DNA of 64,000 nucleotides from Annona cherimola (GCA_030490835.1 CM059975.1:30226133-30290132); one strand, 5' to 3'. Positions 22,213-35,289 are shown, counted from the stretch's first letter. Notes: generated from the sequence alone by a model not told the origin. Numbers and translations are program-made.

Positions 22213-22674
22213 TGTTGGAAAAACCATATTGATTAAATCCATAATCACCTCATGATCCTCCATGCTAAATTACTAAGAAAATAAAAGCCATAAGCGAAAG
22301 CGTACCTGAATCCATAGATACAATTGTTCTTGAATACTGTAGTTTCTGGGTCTTCCAAGTTAATGCCCTGGGGTTTTCTAGAGAAGATGGCTTCTCTTTT
22401 CAACTGATGGGATGTTAGAAAAGAAACTCTGTTAGATACATAACCTGGGGACCACAACCGTTTATATAGGGAGCATATCTTTCGTATTTCTAATTTAGCC
22501 CATCATAAAAATAGAAGTTAGAAATTAGGTTGTAGGATTTCTACGCATAGGAGATTCATACTTTATTAGATGATTTAAGCTCATAAAACCTTATAAGATC
22601 ACTTTAAAAAATTGAGCCGCTATTTATGATAGCGTATATATAATTAATATATATGTGTGTCCAAAATTCCAACA
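22213..22674 (-). repeat. copia 3' LTR
   Basis: 462 bp, TGTTGG...CCAACA. It is about 150 bp longer than the other LTR because it keeps a block at roughly 22440-22600 that is missing there. Confidence 0.88.
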
Positions 22675-23039
22675 ATCTCCCACTTTGACTACATATATTT
22701 TATAATTATATATATAACCTTATGAGCTTAAAATCTTTTATTATCATACCAAAATCATCTCCGAACAATCTCGTCCATTAGTTATGCCAACATAGAACCA
22801 AGGCGACCTTTGTCACATTTATCATAACTAGACTCATCCACGATCACATATATCAAACAAAACCAAATGACATAGATCAAGTATGGATGCGTAACATGGA
22901 AATTACATGTAATGTGATCTAACATGCCTATTTCCAATTGGTCCGACTTATTTGATGAGATCAAACCAAAACCAAATATGCTTTATAGACACTTTATTTT
23001 CCTAAATTCCTCCCTTAACAAATAGGAACATTGCTGAAC

Positions 23040-23325
23040 TCCTATTGTTGTTGGAATATTAGACTACTAATTTATTGTCACAAAATAACTTAAGTGGTCT
23101 TTCAATGTTATCTATATTTTGCAGCCATGTGACAAAATTTTGTAGTCATATTCTATAATTGGATGTCTCATAATATGCTATAAACTCTGTTTTCATGGTC
23201 GAAAAGCTATAACTGTCTTCTTAGCACTTTTTCCTGATATAGCTTTTCCAACAAGCAGATAAATATAGCCTGAAGTGGATCTAAAACTGTATTTGCATCC
23301 AATAAAGTCAAAATCTGAATACCAA
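23040..23325 (-). pseudogene. copia RNase H remnant
   Basis: Translating the - strand gives a decayed copia RNase H: RSTSGYIYLL, then an AISGKSAKKT stretch (usual form SWKSKKQ), AFSTMKTEFIA (usual form ALSTTEAEYIA) and a later ERPLKLFCDN. Stops interrupt it. The order after the reverse transcriptase fits copia pol. Confidence 0.65.
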
Positions 23326-24061
23326 ATGATCTCTAACTTAACTGACTTTCTGTATGTGAACATATAATGTTTTGTTTTCTAAAAATGCTTTAAAAAACTG
23401 TTTGGCTGCATCTTAAAGATTCATTCCTGAATTACTTAAATAGCTGCCCAACATCCCAATAATGTACGCAGTAACCGAATGCATACAACCTGAGATTCAA
23501 AACCTAAGCATAAATCAAACTTTTCACTGCTAAAGCAGAGGGAGTCTTTTGTATTTTCTTATATTTAAAATCATTCTTGGGACACTGACTTAGATAAAAC
23601 TAATTTTGTCTCCCTTAGTAAGGAGGTATTTCCTAATTTGTCATCCTGCACATCAAGTATCTTAAGTATTTTCTTAATATAGGTCTTTTGTAATAATCCA
23701 AGAATATATCAAGAATAATCCTGATATATCTGAATTCTAATACAAAAGACATATTTTTAAGATATTTCGTTTCAAAATTCTTTGAAAAAAATATCTTAAT
23801 TTTATACAATAAACTTATATTAATGTTAGGAAACAGTATATTTGTGTGTTACTCCCACTGAATCTATGATTACTCCCACTGAACTTATAGTATATGCAAT
23901 CATCAAATGAATTCATTTCAAAATCGAATGAAATGATAATTTGATGAAATTTGCAATATCATTATTAGAAAACTTGTTTAAGCTTGTAGATGGATTTTTA
24001 TTTTAAAAACTGAAAGTCTATTATGAATGTTATCCTTACATCCATTTACTATAGCTCAAGG

Positions 24062-24301
24062 TTAAAATCCATTACTAAAGTCATTTATCTTGAAAGAAAT
24101 TTTTAATAAAACTGGAGAGAAAATTTCTTTATAATCTCTGCCTTCATTTTGAGTAAAGTTCATCGAGACAAGACAAGCCTTATGTCTTTTCACATTACCT
24201 TCCTTCTTGGTTTTAAATATCCATTTATAACCAATCAGCTTTATACATTTAGGTAATAGAACAATTACCAAATTGTCATTGTCTTTCACGAACTTAATCA
24301 C
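24062..24301 (-). pseudogene. copia reverse transcriptase N-terminal remnant
   Basis: A 79-codon - strand ORF carries the signature start of copia reverse transcriptase: LVIVLLPKCIKLIGYKWIFK, then HKACLVSMNFTQNEGRDYKEIFSPV. The first block differs from the family's usual KWVFKxK context mainly by substitutions. The catalytic YVDD region is not found intact. Confidence 0.8.
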
Positions 24302-24784
24302 ATATTTATGGCATTAATCTACTTTTGAGAGTATTTTACTTTGCATTGTTTGATGGAATCACTTTCCACCAATTCAATGTCATCCTGATGTATTGGAGAA
24401 ATCTGATATAACCATCAGAAACCGCATTCTCCTTTCTCTAGTAGATCACTTTAATGACATCCATTCTTGAAGGTGTTAAGCTTGATCATAAGGAATAACC
24501 TTCTTACAGATGTCTCTTTAAAGACATAGTCCCTAACTATATCTCTTCCTCAAGCTCAATATCATCAAAGAATTGACATTTTTGGTCTCAATAGAACTGA
24601 ATGTGGGATGAGAGGATTTATATTTTGATATCGTTCAGCATATCTAATAATATTTAAATTCGAAAGAAATAACTAAATTGACTATTTCTAAATGAATAAG
24701 AATAACCAAATTTATTCAATACAGAAATAGAAACCAAATTTCATTTAAAAATGATACCATATGTCTCTTTCGAATTCAAATGAA

Positions 24785-25130
24785 ATTGAGTTCGTGCCGT
24801 CTGCTAGCACCGTCTTCTCCGTTTTCTGCAGCGTCCCCGCATGCAGCTCCGGCAGCGACAACCAGCGGTAGAAAACAGAACCTAGCGACCAGATGCAAAA
24901 CCGGAACTCGATTTCCAACGAAATCGGTTCAGCGTCCTCGTCGCAGCAGCCAACACGCTCCGTTCGTTTTCGGCAACGACAACATTAAAAAAAATCCCAT
25001 CGGTGGCAAAACCAAAAGCCCGGCAGATCCGACCAAGTCCGGCAGCGGCAGTGGCAAATCCGACCAGTTCCGACAGGTTTTGTTTGTTTTTTTAATAAAA
25101 TAAAAAAAATGTCTAAATCCTAGGCAGAGA
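24785..25130. other. GC-rich block inside the copia element
   Basis: The sequence is much richer in G+C and CpG than the rest of the element, with ORFs on both strands (24780-25103 +, 25174-24929 -), neither of which I recognise. It sits where copia gag should be. It may be a captured or inserted host fragment. Confidence 0.35.
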
Positions 25131-25421
25131 CGAACAGGGGTAGCTGTCCAATCAGGTTTTTCAATTTTCAGCATTTTTATAATTAAAATTAATAGGCACT
25201 TATCACATATGGATGGAAGAGTTCTTTGCTGAATCCAAAATCATATTAATAGGCATTACTGAAAAAATAACTCTGTGCTGAATTCATGATTCTGTGTATG
25301 CCGAAAACCTAATTTAAACCATGGAAATCTATTTGCATCCAAAAGGAAACATTGGAAGATCAAAAATAGATTCTAAAATACTTCTCAATAATTTAACATG
25401 AAGTATAACTCTGATACCACT

Positions 25422-25737
25422 TGTTGGGAAAACCATATTAATTAAATCCATAATCACCCTAGGATCCTCCATGCTAAATTACTAAGAAAATAAAAGCCAT
25501 AAGCGGAAGCATACCTGAATCCATGGATGCAGTTGTTCTTGAATACTGTGGTTTCTGGGTCTTCTAAGTTAATACCCTAGGGTTTCTGGAGAAGGTGACT
25601 CCTCTTTTCAACTGATGAGATGTTAGAAAAGAAATCCTGATAGGTGCATAACATAGATGGATCACTTTTAAAAATTGGGCCGCTATTTATGATAGCGTAT
25701 ATATAATTAATATATATGTGTATCCAAAATTCCAACA
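25422..25737 (-). repeat. copia 5' LTR
   Basis: 316 bp, TGTTGGG...CCAACA, co-linear with the 3' LTR except for a deletion of about 150 bp. The adjacent primer-binding site fixes it as the 5' LTR of a - strand element. Confidence 0.88.
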
Positions 25738-25742
25738 CTCCA

Positions 25743-27044
25743 TCTTTCCCGAGTCTGTCAAGCTGCAGCATTGGCAAAAGGGTTTGGGGCGTGACTAATG
25801 ATGCAGCTAGGAAGATGGATCAGTGGGGGAAGAGAGCGGGGTGGCACAAAAGATTTATAGCAACGATTTTTTCTTTTGTACAGGTTATGTAGCTTGATTA
25901 TATATATCATGATGTATTTTAGATTAAAATACATCATTTATTTATTTTTATAATTAATTATAGTTTTTAATTTTTCTTCCTGAACATGTTTTCCTAAGTA
26001 TATTTCATTCATATATAAAGCTTTTCCATTTTACAATACTTTTACGCATATTTTTTATTTTTTAAAAATGAAGTTTTTAAGAAGGAGAAAATGACTTAAA
26101 TGCCCCTAAAATTAATTATTTTAAAAATCAAAGATAAATATGTAAAAGTATTATAAAATGATAAATTTTGGTATATAAATTAAATACACTTAGTAAAATA
26201 TATTTATAAAGTAAAAATTAAAAATATTATTAATTATAAAAATAAATGAATAATATATTTTAGTCTGAAATATATTATGATGTATATAATCAGGCGCCCT
26301 AAGTCATACTCATAGTTCAAACTAAAGGGGTGCATCTTGAGCTAGGTTGAGCTCAACTCAAGGGTGGGTACCTTAGCTCGAGGGGCCCCTGCATTAAGAA
26401 GCTTAGATGCATTAAATTCCCATGATTTGAATTAGCAAGTTGGAATCCTCTTGTGGGTTATTTGTTCTTAAGATTAAAGTATTAGACCATGTATTTGCAA
26501 GCCTAGCACTTGACGACTCCCAAAAAAAGGAAGCTAAAGGCTCATATGTATAGAGTTATAGTAGTTGCGAGATCCAATTAATGCTAGATTGCTAGTGCAA
26601 CCAACAGCTCTCTAACTTAGTCCACAAGAAAGAGACTAATATTTGGATCTCAAAGGTGAGTTAGTGGGTGTTTGGCAGAGATTGATTCATTTAGGACAAA
26701 TCATGGTTTAAGAAAGGAGGCTCTCCAACATGCAGTCTCAACTTATGTCCTAAACTATTTATAAGTATGGGCAGCAAGCCCAACCTCATCTTTAACCACC
26801 GCCACGCATAATACTATACTCCGAATATGCCTTATATTGTAAAATAAAAAGGAATGTAAGAATTTTGGCAAAAAAAAGGAATGTAAGAGAACATTGTAGC
26901 AAACATATGCATATTCTGTTTTGTGGCAAATTAAAATTAGCTTCGTGTGTTTCATTTTTCAGTAACTTACTGAAAGTAAGAAAAGGCTTACACATGTACA
27001 CAACAAGGTAGAACCATTTTGCTAAGGATAAACTTAATAAATAA
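25743..27044. other. Non-genic stretch with a foldback MITE
   Basis: At about 25890-26298 the two ends TTGATTATATATATCA and TGATGTATATAATCA form an AT-rich foldback element. The rest shows no gene. Confidence 0.45.
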
Positions 27045-27053
27045 TTTAAAGAT

Positions 27054-27442
27054 AAGGAATGATCCAGTGAACTTGGGCTAAGCAAATGTCCCCCTTAACT
27101 CACATCAAATAATCTATTTACGATAATTTTTTTATTTTTTTATACACTTGCTTATTTAAGTATATTTAATATATAAATCAAGTTTTAGCATTTTTGAATA
27201 TGTGTACATATTTTTTTGAGTTTTTTAAATATAGGAATATTTTAAATGCATATATATACATAGATGTTTAAAATTATTAAAAAATAAAAATACATCCAAA
27301 ATGGTAAAATTTGGTTTATATGTTAAATATAATTAGATAAACAACCATACGAAGAAAAAATATAAAAAATTATTGTAAATGAGTTATTTGATGTAGGCTA
27401 AGCGGGACATTTGCTTAGCCCGAGCTAACAGGATAACTCCTC
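27054..27442. mobile_element. Foldback MITE, sister of 15412-15804
   Basis: 389 bp with the inverted ends AAGGAATGATCC and GAGGAGTTATCC (reverse complement). It has a perfect 9-bp duplication TTTAAAGAT at 27045-27053 and 27443-27451. It shares the GGGCTAAGC-AAAT block with the other copy. Confidence 0.8.
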
Positions 27443-27473
27443 TTTAAAGATACCTTTATATCCATTTGCTTGT

Positions 27474-29077
27474 TGTTGGTCCCGAGTTGATGACAATTAC
27501 CCAAGAGGGAAGGGATGAATTGGGTAATTAAAAATTTAAAACTTGAATTAGAGACTTTACCCCGGTTTAGTTTAATTTCCTTTAATGAGCCAAATGGAAA
27601 GCAGTAAGATAATGAAAGCGGAAATGAAAAACAATAGATAAGATTTATAGTGGTTCGGGCAACCTTCCCTACTCCACTCTTCCAAGCTCACACTCCCTTG
27701 TAACTTAGGTTCCACTGTGTATTCTACGAATACAGCTAGAGCCTCCGCTCTCTTCTAGATTCTAGTTCTAGGGGGCGTGTACAACAAACAACACAAGTAG
27801 GTGACGAGTTTCACTCCAATCACAACCCTACTTTGCTATAACTTGGTTTGAAACACAAAACTCAAACCAAGCACCAAAAACTGAATATCAAAGTGAAATG
27901 AAAGAAATCTACACTTTACAGATTTGTGTAGCAAGTTTCAGCTCGAGGAAGAGTTTGTGGAAGCGACGAATTATTTTGCGTTGAAGCAAACCGCAACTTT
28001 GAAGCTTGTTCTTCCTTTGAAAGTGTATAGATCACTCAATTGTAGAGAAAAGTAGATTGAAACTCTTAATAGCACTTCTTTTCTCTTTTTCAGCTCTTAC
28101 TTGTGTGTTTCCACGTTTGCTTGAGTGTTTATATATAGAGGAGAGAAAATTTTGAACGTTATGGAGTTGGTTGGCTCGTAATAAATGTTTTAACGTTCAA
28201 AAATTCGAACATTATTCCTCTAAGTCGCAGGTGGAGTTGACTTCGTGTGCGACTTTACCCAAGTCGCATGCTGGAGTCGACTTCGGGTGCGATTTTGGAT
28301 TGCTTCAGCTTCCAAGTCTGTCTTCTGGGTCGACTTGGTCTGGGACTTGACCCAAGTCGATGCTGGAGTCGACTTCGCCTTGTTAACTTGTCAAGTGAGC
28401 TTAAACTTTCTTGAAATGTCCTTTGCTTGCTTAACTTCTTCAGCATAAGCGTTACTTCTTAGATTTGCATTATTTGGAGTTTAGTATATTCACTTTGCAG
28501 AAAAAATCTTTTAGCTTCATGTCTAGGAATCTTGGTATGCATGAACAGATCCAATATATATATTATGATTTAAATGGATGAATTCATGCATCTTGCTTGC
28601 TTTGGAGTCGGATTAATCTTCATATGTTCTAAGTCGAATATTTAAGTCGACTTGGTCTTCAACTTGACTCAAGTCTAGCTAGGAGTCGACTTAGCTTTCA
28701 ACTTGTCTTGTGAAATTCTGCCCTGTCTAACTGAAGTCGATGCTGGAGTCGACTTGGTCTGCGACTTCACCCAAGTCGCATGTGGAGTCAACTTCGTCTG
28801 CGACTTCGGCACCTCTTGGTCCCCAATTTCAACGCTGGACAAAAATAGGCACTTGAAGTCGCTGCTGGAGTCGACTTGGGGATCGACTTGGCCTAAGTCG
28901 ATGTCTGAGTCGACTTGGAGATCGACTTGACCTACCATACTTCATATTTTTCATTTTTATATCCTTAAACAAAACACAAAACACATTAGTAGCTAAAACT
29001 TACTCAAATTGTGTTGTTAGTCATCAAAACACATGCTTGGGATATTTTGTATTTGATTTTATCAATTGTTTCCAACA
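27474..29077 (-). mobile_element. Solo LTR with AAGTCGACTT-like repeats
   Basis: 1604 bp starting TGTTGG and ending CCAACA, with flanks CTTGT (27469-27473) and CTTGG (29078-29082), a 4-of-5 duplication. On the - strand there is a TATA box (CTATATATAAAC near 28124-28140) followed by a leader. The U3 side (28220-28935) is packed with alternating AAGTCG and CGACTT blocks at 15-40 bp spacing. No pol sequence is attached. The TGTTGG/CCAACA ends fit a copia-type LTR. The ORFs at 28245-28448 and 28703-28930 are by-products of the repeats. Confidence 0.75.
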
Positions 29078-30068
29078 CTTGGATCACTCCAAGATTATCT
29101 CTCAACATGTGATGCTCCTTTAACTCATAACATTTTTAGGCTTGACCCAGGCAATACACCTCTGCAAATGTTAAGGCCCAAAATTTTATGATGCCCATCG
29201 CATTAACATTGAGTTTGTATTTGTATCATGGAGAGTCATTCACCATGACATTCTTCATCACTAGGTCTGCTTCTTGGAAGTTTGGGGAGTGCATTCTCTT
29301 TTCTAATGTTTCCTAACTAAGGCAAGATATTGAGTCGCCCATGCTTCAGCCAAGGTATTAATCTCATCCATGCAATCCAAGTGGAACAACAAGTCTCATC
29401 CTCTTCCTCATCGAAAGTTCTATATTTGAGGAGATACTATTTCCATCTATATGGGAATAATTGCCTTTATTCCATAGATTAAGCTAAAGTGGGTCTCTCC
29501 TATTGCATTTCATGGGAGCTTTTGCTGGCCTAGATCATGGTAGGGAAAACATCCACCCATAACTCATGTGCTAAGTCATCTACTTGTCACCTTTCAGGAT
29601 AGCCTTATCTATGGCGTCAACCAAACTATTGAATTAAGGATGATCCATCGTGAACCTGTATTTGATCCTAAATTTTTAGTAGAGGCTCAAACTCCTCACT
29701 ACCAAATTACATCTAAGTATCTATAACCAACATTGGTGGAATTTTGAACTTGATTATGATTCTGGATATCATGAATATTTTGAATTACATACTAGTGGTA
29801 GAAATTAATTATTAACTTGGCCTCTCTGCTTAATGAACTAATCAACTTCCATGATAAAAAAACTTCTTCCATCTAGCTACTAGGATGATTGCCTTATGAT
29901 ACAATGTTGTTAGAACCAAACATGTGATCAAATTGGTCAAGCGATTTCCTAGTTTGAACGTGTTAAACTTGTAACGTCATCATTATATATTTATAATATT
30001 ATAAATATTTAATTATTTTAATTAATAATATATAGACAAATTTTTATATTCGTAACTTCTGAGACCAT

Positions 30069-30474
30069 ATATTAAATTTAAAATCTATTATTTTAATTAC
30101 TAAAATATGTAGAAAAGGCATTAAAGTCTTTTTAAAGATGCATTAATTAATCACAAATATAATATATTAAATCAAAAACTAACATTATAAACACTAACAA
30201 AATATAATTTTATAAATTATAATAATTAAATTACAATAGTGCAATTAATTAAATTATCAAAATTTCAATTCATATTAAATTTAAAATCTATCATTTTAAT
30301 TACTAAAATATGTAGAAAAGGCATTAAAGTCTTTTTAAAGATGCATTAATTAATCAAAAATATAATATATTAAATCAAAAACTAACATTATAAACACTAA
30401 CAAAATATAATTTTATAAATTATAATAATTAAATTACAATAGTGCAATTAATTAAATTATCAAAATTTCAATTC
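30069..30474. repeat. 203-bp direct tandem duplication
   Basis: Copy 1 (30069-30271) and copy 2 (30272-30474) are almost identical, very AT-rich, and lie inside the gypsy relic. There are two copies only. Confidence 0.88.
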
Positions 30475-31138
30475 AAATTAATGAAGATTAAAGTTGGTCA
30501 AGTTGGGTTATCACACCTGGTAAACTCACGTTTGAATAGCACAAAGGACTAATTTTTAATTTTTACTAAGACTATGGATAGTGAAAATTATAATCCCTAA
30601 CACTAACCAGCACCGCATGCAGCATGTGGATGAACCAAACCCTGACATCAACTTTATTTTTACTTGCGTTGGCCCTAACACTGTATGGTGGCATTGAATT
30701 GAGTGGAAATAATTCTTCCATAGCTGATCATCATTGGTTTTCTTTTTAAATTTTAAAAACCCGTTGAACCAGGTCCAATTGAATGGGGTAATCGAATAGT
30801 GGTTTCATTGGTTCAAACCAGTTTTGTTATTTTAACCAGACTAGGTATGGATGAATTGAACAAGCCATCAGTTCCGCCGAATCGATTGAATAAGCCAATC
30901 TGGTCTAATTCTAATACACTGTTGTGATGCCAATCTCCAATTGGAGAATGGGTAGAGGTTAATCATTATGAGCTTGTTGGGGGGATTCTTAGGATGACTA
31001 CAAAATTTTGGCATGCCTTGCACTTCTTAATATAATGGAGTGGTTGCTTGCTTCGCCAAGCTCTTAGCCTGCTCAGGGCCTTTGGCTGCTCCTATAAGAG
31101 ATAATTGACTAATGGTTCCATCTAGGAGCCTTTACAAT

Positions 31139-33706
31139 TGTGGAACCCTGACCGTATACGAATTGTTTCGACTGTATACGCGTCATTTCGACATTTGTAA
31201 TTTTGTAATTATTTTATGAATAAATGAAAATTCATGAATTATATTGATGGATATGTGTATTGGAGATTGAAATAATGCGATTAGGAATTTAACCCCGTGA
31301 ATAGTGCACGTGAATAGTGACCAAGGACTAAGACCCGTGATTAAGAGTTAATCACTTGGATTAACTTAATCACAAAAAGACAAAATAGAGATTTAATCAC
31401 TACAAGACAAAATAGCAATTCTTTTGGATATTTTAATCCAAGTTTGGATTTTTGTGGAAAAATAGAAAAAAATTCATAAATTGCAATCCGGGCGTCGGAA
31501 TTCGATGAAATTTTTTATGGATGGTTAAAAATTCATGATGGACATGATGAATGGGCTAAGATGTGATGAAAATCACAAATCAATGGTCAAGATGAAACAT
31601 CAAATGCAAAGTGAAAAAGTAACTTCACTTTTTCATTAATTATGTATTTGACTTTAATTAAAATTAATAATTAAAAATTAAAAAAATTAAATGCAACGCA
31701 GCAACATGTCAGGTCGTGCAGGGGGGGGTACCATGACCAAATCAATGGTCCAAATTCATCCAAATCACAAATCAAGGGTTTAGATTTAATTAGCTTAAAA
31801 TTAATTAAATAAAAAAATAAATAAATAGGAAAAATAGGCCTGCAAAATAGGGCAGCTGGAGCAGGGTAGGGAGGCTGCACAAGGCTCTAAGCACCTTTAG
31901 GAAATTATAGAAAAACACCTTTGCAATTTTACACCCTAAGCTAGAGGGGGTAAATTGCAAATTCATGAAAAATGGACCCCTATAAATAGAGGAGCAGGCC
32001 ATGGACGAAATTCACAACCATCCCAGCTCAAAAATCACTTGAGCAACTTCATTTCCCATCCTCACACGTTTTAGCCTTAAGGAAAGAGGAGAATCGAAGG
32101 TTGGAGTGAGAAAAGGCGAGTTGAAGAGGCATAACTTCGCTTGAGGTAAGTGGATTCCCCTCAAACTTATTTTGAATGTTATATGAAGTAAAACCATGCT
32201 TAGATAATGCCCAAGCATGAGAAAATAAGTATAAATATAATGTTTAAATGGAATTATGCCAAAATATCAAAAATTTGGAGCGAATATAGGGTATTCGGCA
32301 AGATAGCATATGATATGTGAAAATAATGCTCCAAAATTGATAAATGATGATTTGGGATGAATTATTATGATAAATATGATGTTAGAATAATGATATATTA
32401 ATTTCATGATTGTTGGAATTAAGGATTATGCTTAAGTGAATTTATGATGATTTTTAGTATATGGAGAAAATGATTTTTTTGGCCAAGTAAAGAATGATAA
32501 ATTCAAAATATAAGAAATGTCCAATGATATACTAGGCATAAGGAATGTCATGTTATTTTTCATTTTTGGAAAAAATATCAATTTTTGAAACCCATGAACA
32601 GTAACCACGTTGCTGTGAACAGTAACCAAGGATGAACAGTGATTTTTCTACAGTGATCTGCTACATTGATTTTGCTACAGTAATATGTTACAGTAATCTG
32701 CCACAGTGAACAGCGTGATTTTGGAGAAAATTTGGAAATTAATATTTGAATATAAATATGGAATTTTTGAAGAATTTATGGACAAAAATATCTATGTAAA
32801 AAAATAATGCCCAAATATTATAAAGCATACATGGGAAGCAGCTTAAATAGAGGAAATGAAATATCCTTTGTCCTTGAATAGGAAAAGGAAAAGAGAAGGT
32901 CGAAGACACCTCCTAAGAAGGTAAGCAAGTTATATGTTTTGCAAATTAATTTTAAAATGCTTGAAATTGTTTGTGAATTGCTTTATGAAATTTATTTAAG
33001 GTTGGCCATACCTATAACTGTTTTACATGAACTGAAGTTTGTGAAATTGTTTATTAAATGCTTTTTATGAAATTATTTATGATTTGCAAATATCATGTCG
33101 GCATGTGTATGAGAATGAGCATGTGCACGAGGAATAGGCTTTAGTCGAGGTAGTAAGCGGACCGGATGTCCCCCTCGCTATTGCCAAGTCGCTTAATAGG
33201 CCCAGGCCGGCGGCGACCTCCCTGAAATGGGAGCATGTATGGGATGGGCGCCTAGCTAGCGTTGCATCCAAAGGAATGTCATGAATGCTATGTATGCATT
33301 GCATTTGCATTTTATGAAATGCATGAAAATGATTGAAAAATTATGTATAGCTTGCTTACTGAGTATTATTACTCACCCATGCTTTTTCAACAACAGACAG
33401 GAAATGATGATGAAGGCAGCATGCCAAGTGTTATGTAGTTTTTGATATAAATGATGTTTATGTAAACTTTATGTAAAGTCAACGATGATAATTTTGAGAT
33501 GAAAAGAGAATATTTTTATTCCAATGAAAATGTTTATGGAATAGTTTTTTATCATAATTGTGTTATGTGAAATATATTTCAAATTGGATGAATGATGGGA
33601 ATTTTCCAATCCTGCCGTGTGATCAGGGCAACAATCCTGAGTCACGTTTACCAATCAAAACGATCCCGGAGTAAGGCTTCTAGACACCTCGGTTCGGGGC
33701 GCCACA
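31139..33706 (+). mobile_element. Solo LTR (gypsy type) with perfect ACAAT duplication
   Basis: It starts TGTGG and ends CCACA, flanked by ACAAT at 31134-31138 and 33707-33711. A TATA box (TATAAATA at 31981-31988) follows a U3 region and sets the + orientation. A GAGGTAAGT donor-like site follows near 32140, as in the LTR at 61.4 kb. The end has the TTACTGAGTATTATTACTCA stretch known from chromovirus-type LTRs. Around 32590-32715 there are clustered CTACAGTRA and AACAGTAACC motifs. There is no internal region, so recombination between LTRs removed it. Confidence 0.9.
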
Positions 33707-34190
33707 ACAATCCTCTAGCTATTGCATCTTCATGAGGGGGATTCACTATGTAGTGGTAGTGGTTTTGAGCTACTCAAGGATTAGTATTGTTTTTGGAGTG
33801 AATGAGGTTATTGTGGTTAATTTCAACAGCTAATGTACTTTGTTATTCTTTTCTCTAGGGATTCTTACCATCCTCACTTCTAGAAACTTAGCTAGCTACT
33901 TGTAAAGGATGTTTTAGTATTGTGTCATTTGGTTATCTTTGATCTTGAAAATTTTGAGGATTTATTTATCTACCAATTGTGAATTCATGTAAATTGTGAA
34001 AATTCATTCTTTAATTCTTTTATCAATGCTCAATTTGGCTACGAGGGCCTTGCACCGTGACTCATTGTTGGATATCAAAAAGTCTAAAAATGCAACATAC
34101 TCTACCACAATCCCTTCAAGACTCACCAATACTATCCGCACACCCTTTGGTTGTGCAAATATCCATTTATATGTAGTAAATGGATTTTAA

Positions 34191-35281
34191 TGTGCTGATT
34201 ATAATACTTTTTTTAACACCAAGAGTATATATTCTCAACTAATTTTGGGTGGACTGATTGCTACAATTCTAGTTCATCTTATTGTTGTGGGGTTCACCCC
34301 TTTGATTGACATTTTTTTCTTAATACACTAGTTATTGGAGGTCAAGCATGCACAGTTAACTAGGAAATCTACTTGCATTTGTTCCTTTATTGTTTTCCAC
34401 AGGAGACACTCTGGTTGAGTTCTTTTGCCCATTTCACTATTCGACTTAATTACTCAAATTTCTTATAACAATGACATGATTTATGCTTGGAGTTACGATA
34501 GCACCTTCTTAGAAGTGATTAAGTGTGAAAGCCAGCTTCTTGAGTATTGAATGTTTTGCTTTTACAGATTTAACTAGGTTGGGATCCACTCCTGATCCAA
34601 CTAAGTGAACCGACTTGAGGCAAACTAGGTTTAGATTTTTCAACTACCAACTCTTTCAAATGACCCTTTAACCCATTTAGACAAATAGGTTGGTCATGAG
34701 TTAAGTTTATAAAATTCATCAACTCAAATATGCAACTTGTTCAACCCATTTAATACATATTTTATTGATATTTATTTTACAATTATGCACAATTATTGAT
34801 AACAGAATCAACGTTCTCATTAGAAATAAATATAAAGCTTGTTCCTTTAAATTAAAATAAATTACCAACATTAGAAAACTTTATTTATAATTAAATTTTA
34901 AATATTTATCATTTTTATTTTTATTATTTAACTCCTATCAATCTATTGGCAGTCCACAACTCGATCCATTTATATCAAACAGATGAGGGTTAGGGTTGAG
35001 ATTTTTATTAATAGATTTTAAATTTTTAGGATTGAAGTTTTTTTAATGGATTTTGGTTAGATTTAACTTACAACCTGTCTGACTTAACCTAGTTACATCC
35101 TATTTGCTTTTGCCCATTTAAGAACTTTACTAGTACAGCAAATTAGACGCTACTAGTCATCTCTTTTCTTAAAAAAATGGAGGTTATCGCTTCTAATGCT
35201 ATCAAAACATACAAGTGTAAGTGTTCTTCTTAAATCAATGTAATAATTGTTAGTAGTTGCATTAGATGCAAAAATAAGCTG
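34191..35281. other. Non-genic stretch
   Basis: No gene. At about 34575-35095 a region rich in AACCCATTTA/ACTTAACC-like inverted motifs may be another decayed hAT-type MITE. Confidence 0.4.
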
Positions 35282-35289
35282 CTTGAAGG

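Larger units (their letters stand above)
22213..25737 (-). mobile_element. Ty1/copia element, internally deleted, with both LTRs
   Basis: Two direct repeats starting TGTTGG and ending CCAACA (22213-22674 and 25422-25737) flank a decayed copia pol on the - strand. The perfect duplication CTCCA sits at 22208-22212 and 25738-25742. The primer-binding site TGGTATCAGAG (iMet tRNA) is read on the - strand at 25419-25409, two bases from the right LTR. A purine-rich tract (AAAGTGGGAGATT on the - strand) abuts the left LTR. So the right LTR is the 5' LTR. At 3.5 kb it is shorter than a full copia element. Between 24785 and 25130 lies an unusual GC-rich block I cannot assign. Confidence 0.92.
29250..34190 (-). 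pseudogene. Decayed Ty3/gypsy pol (RNase H, HHCC, integrase)
   Basis: Read on the - strand, three gypsy domains occur in order, all with stops. RNase H (about 34170-33760) shows ISNNESRCKALVAKL, NSQLV and IPREKNNK patterns. The zinc-binding HHCC part (about 31060-30960) shows HYIKKCKACQNF. The integrase core and C-terminal part (about 29650-29250) shows DAIDKAILKG, HELWVDVFP and EEEDE patterns. This matches the Ty3/gypsy order RNase H then integrase. A younger solo LTR (31139-33706) and a 203-bp tandem duplication (30069-30474) interrupt it. The lineage looks like Tat-type from the integrase wording, but this is a judgement by eye. Outer LTRs are not identified. Confidence 0.65.

Noticed and set aside
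28245..28930. ORFs in the AAGTCGACTT-rich LTR
   Set aside because: Products of short repeats read in frame; the region is an LTR control region.
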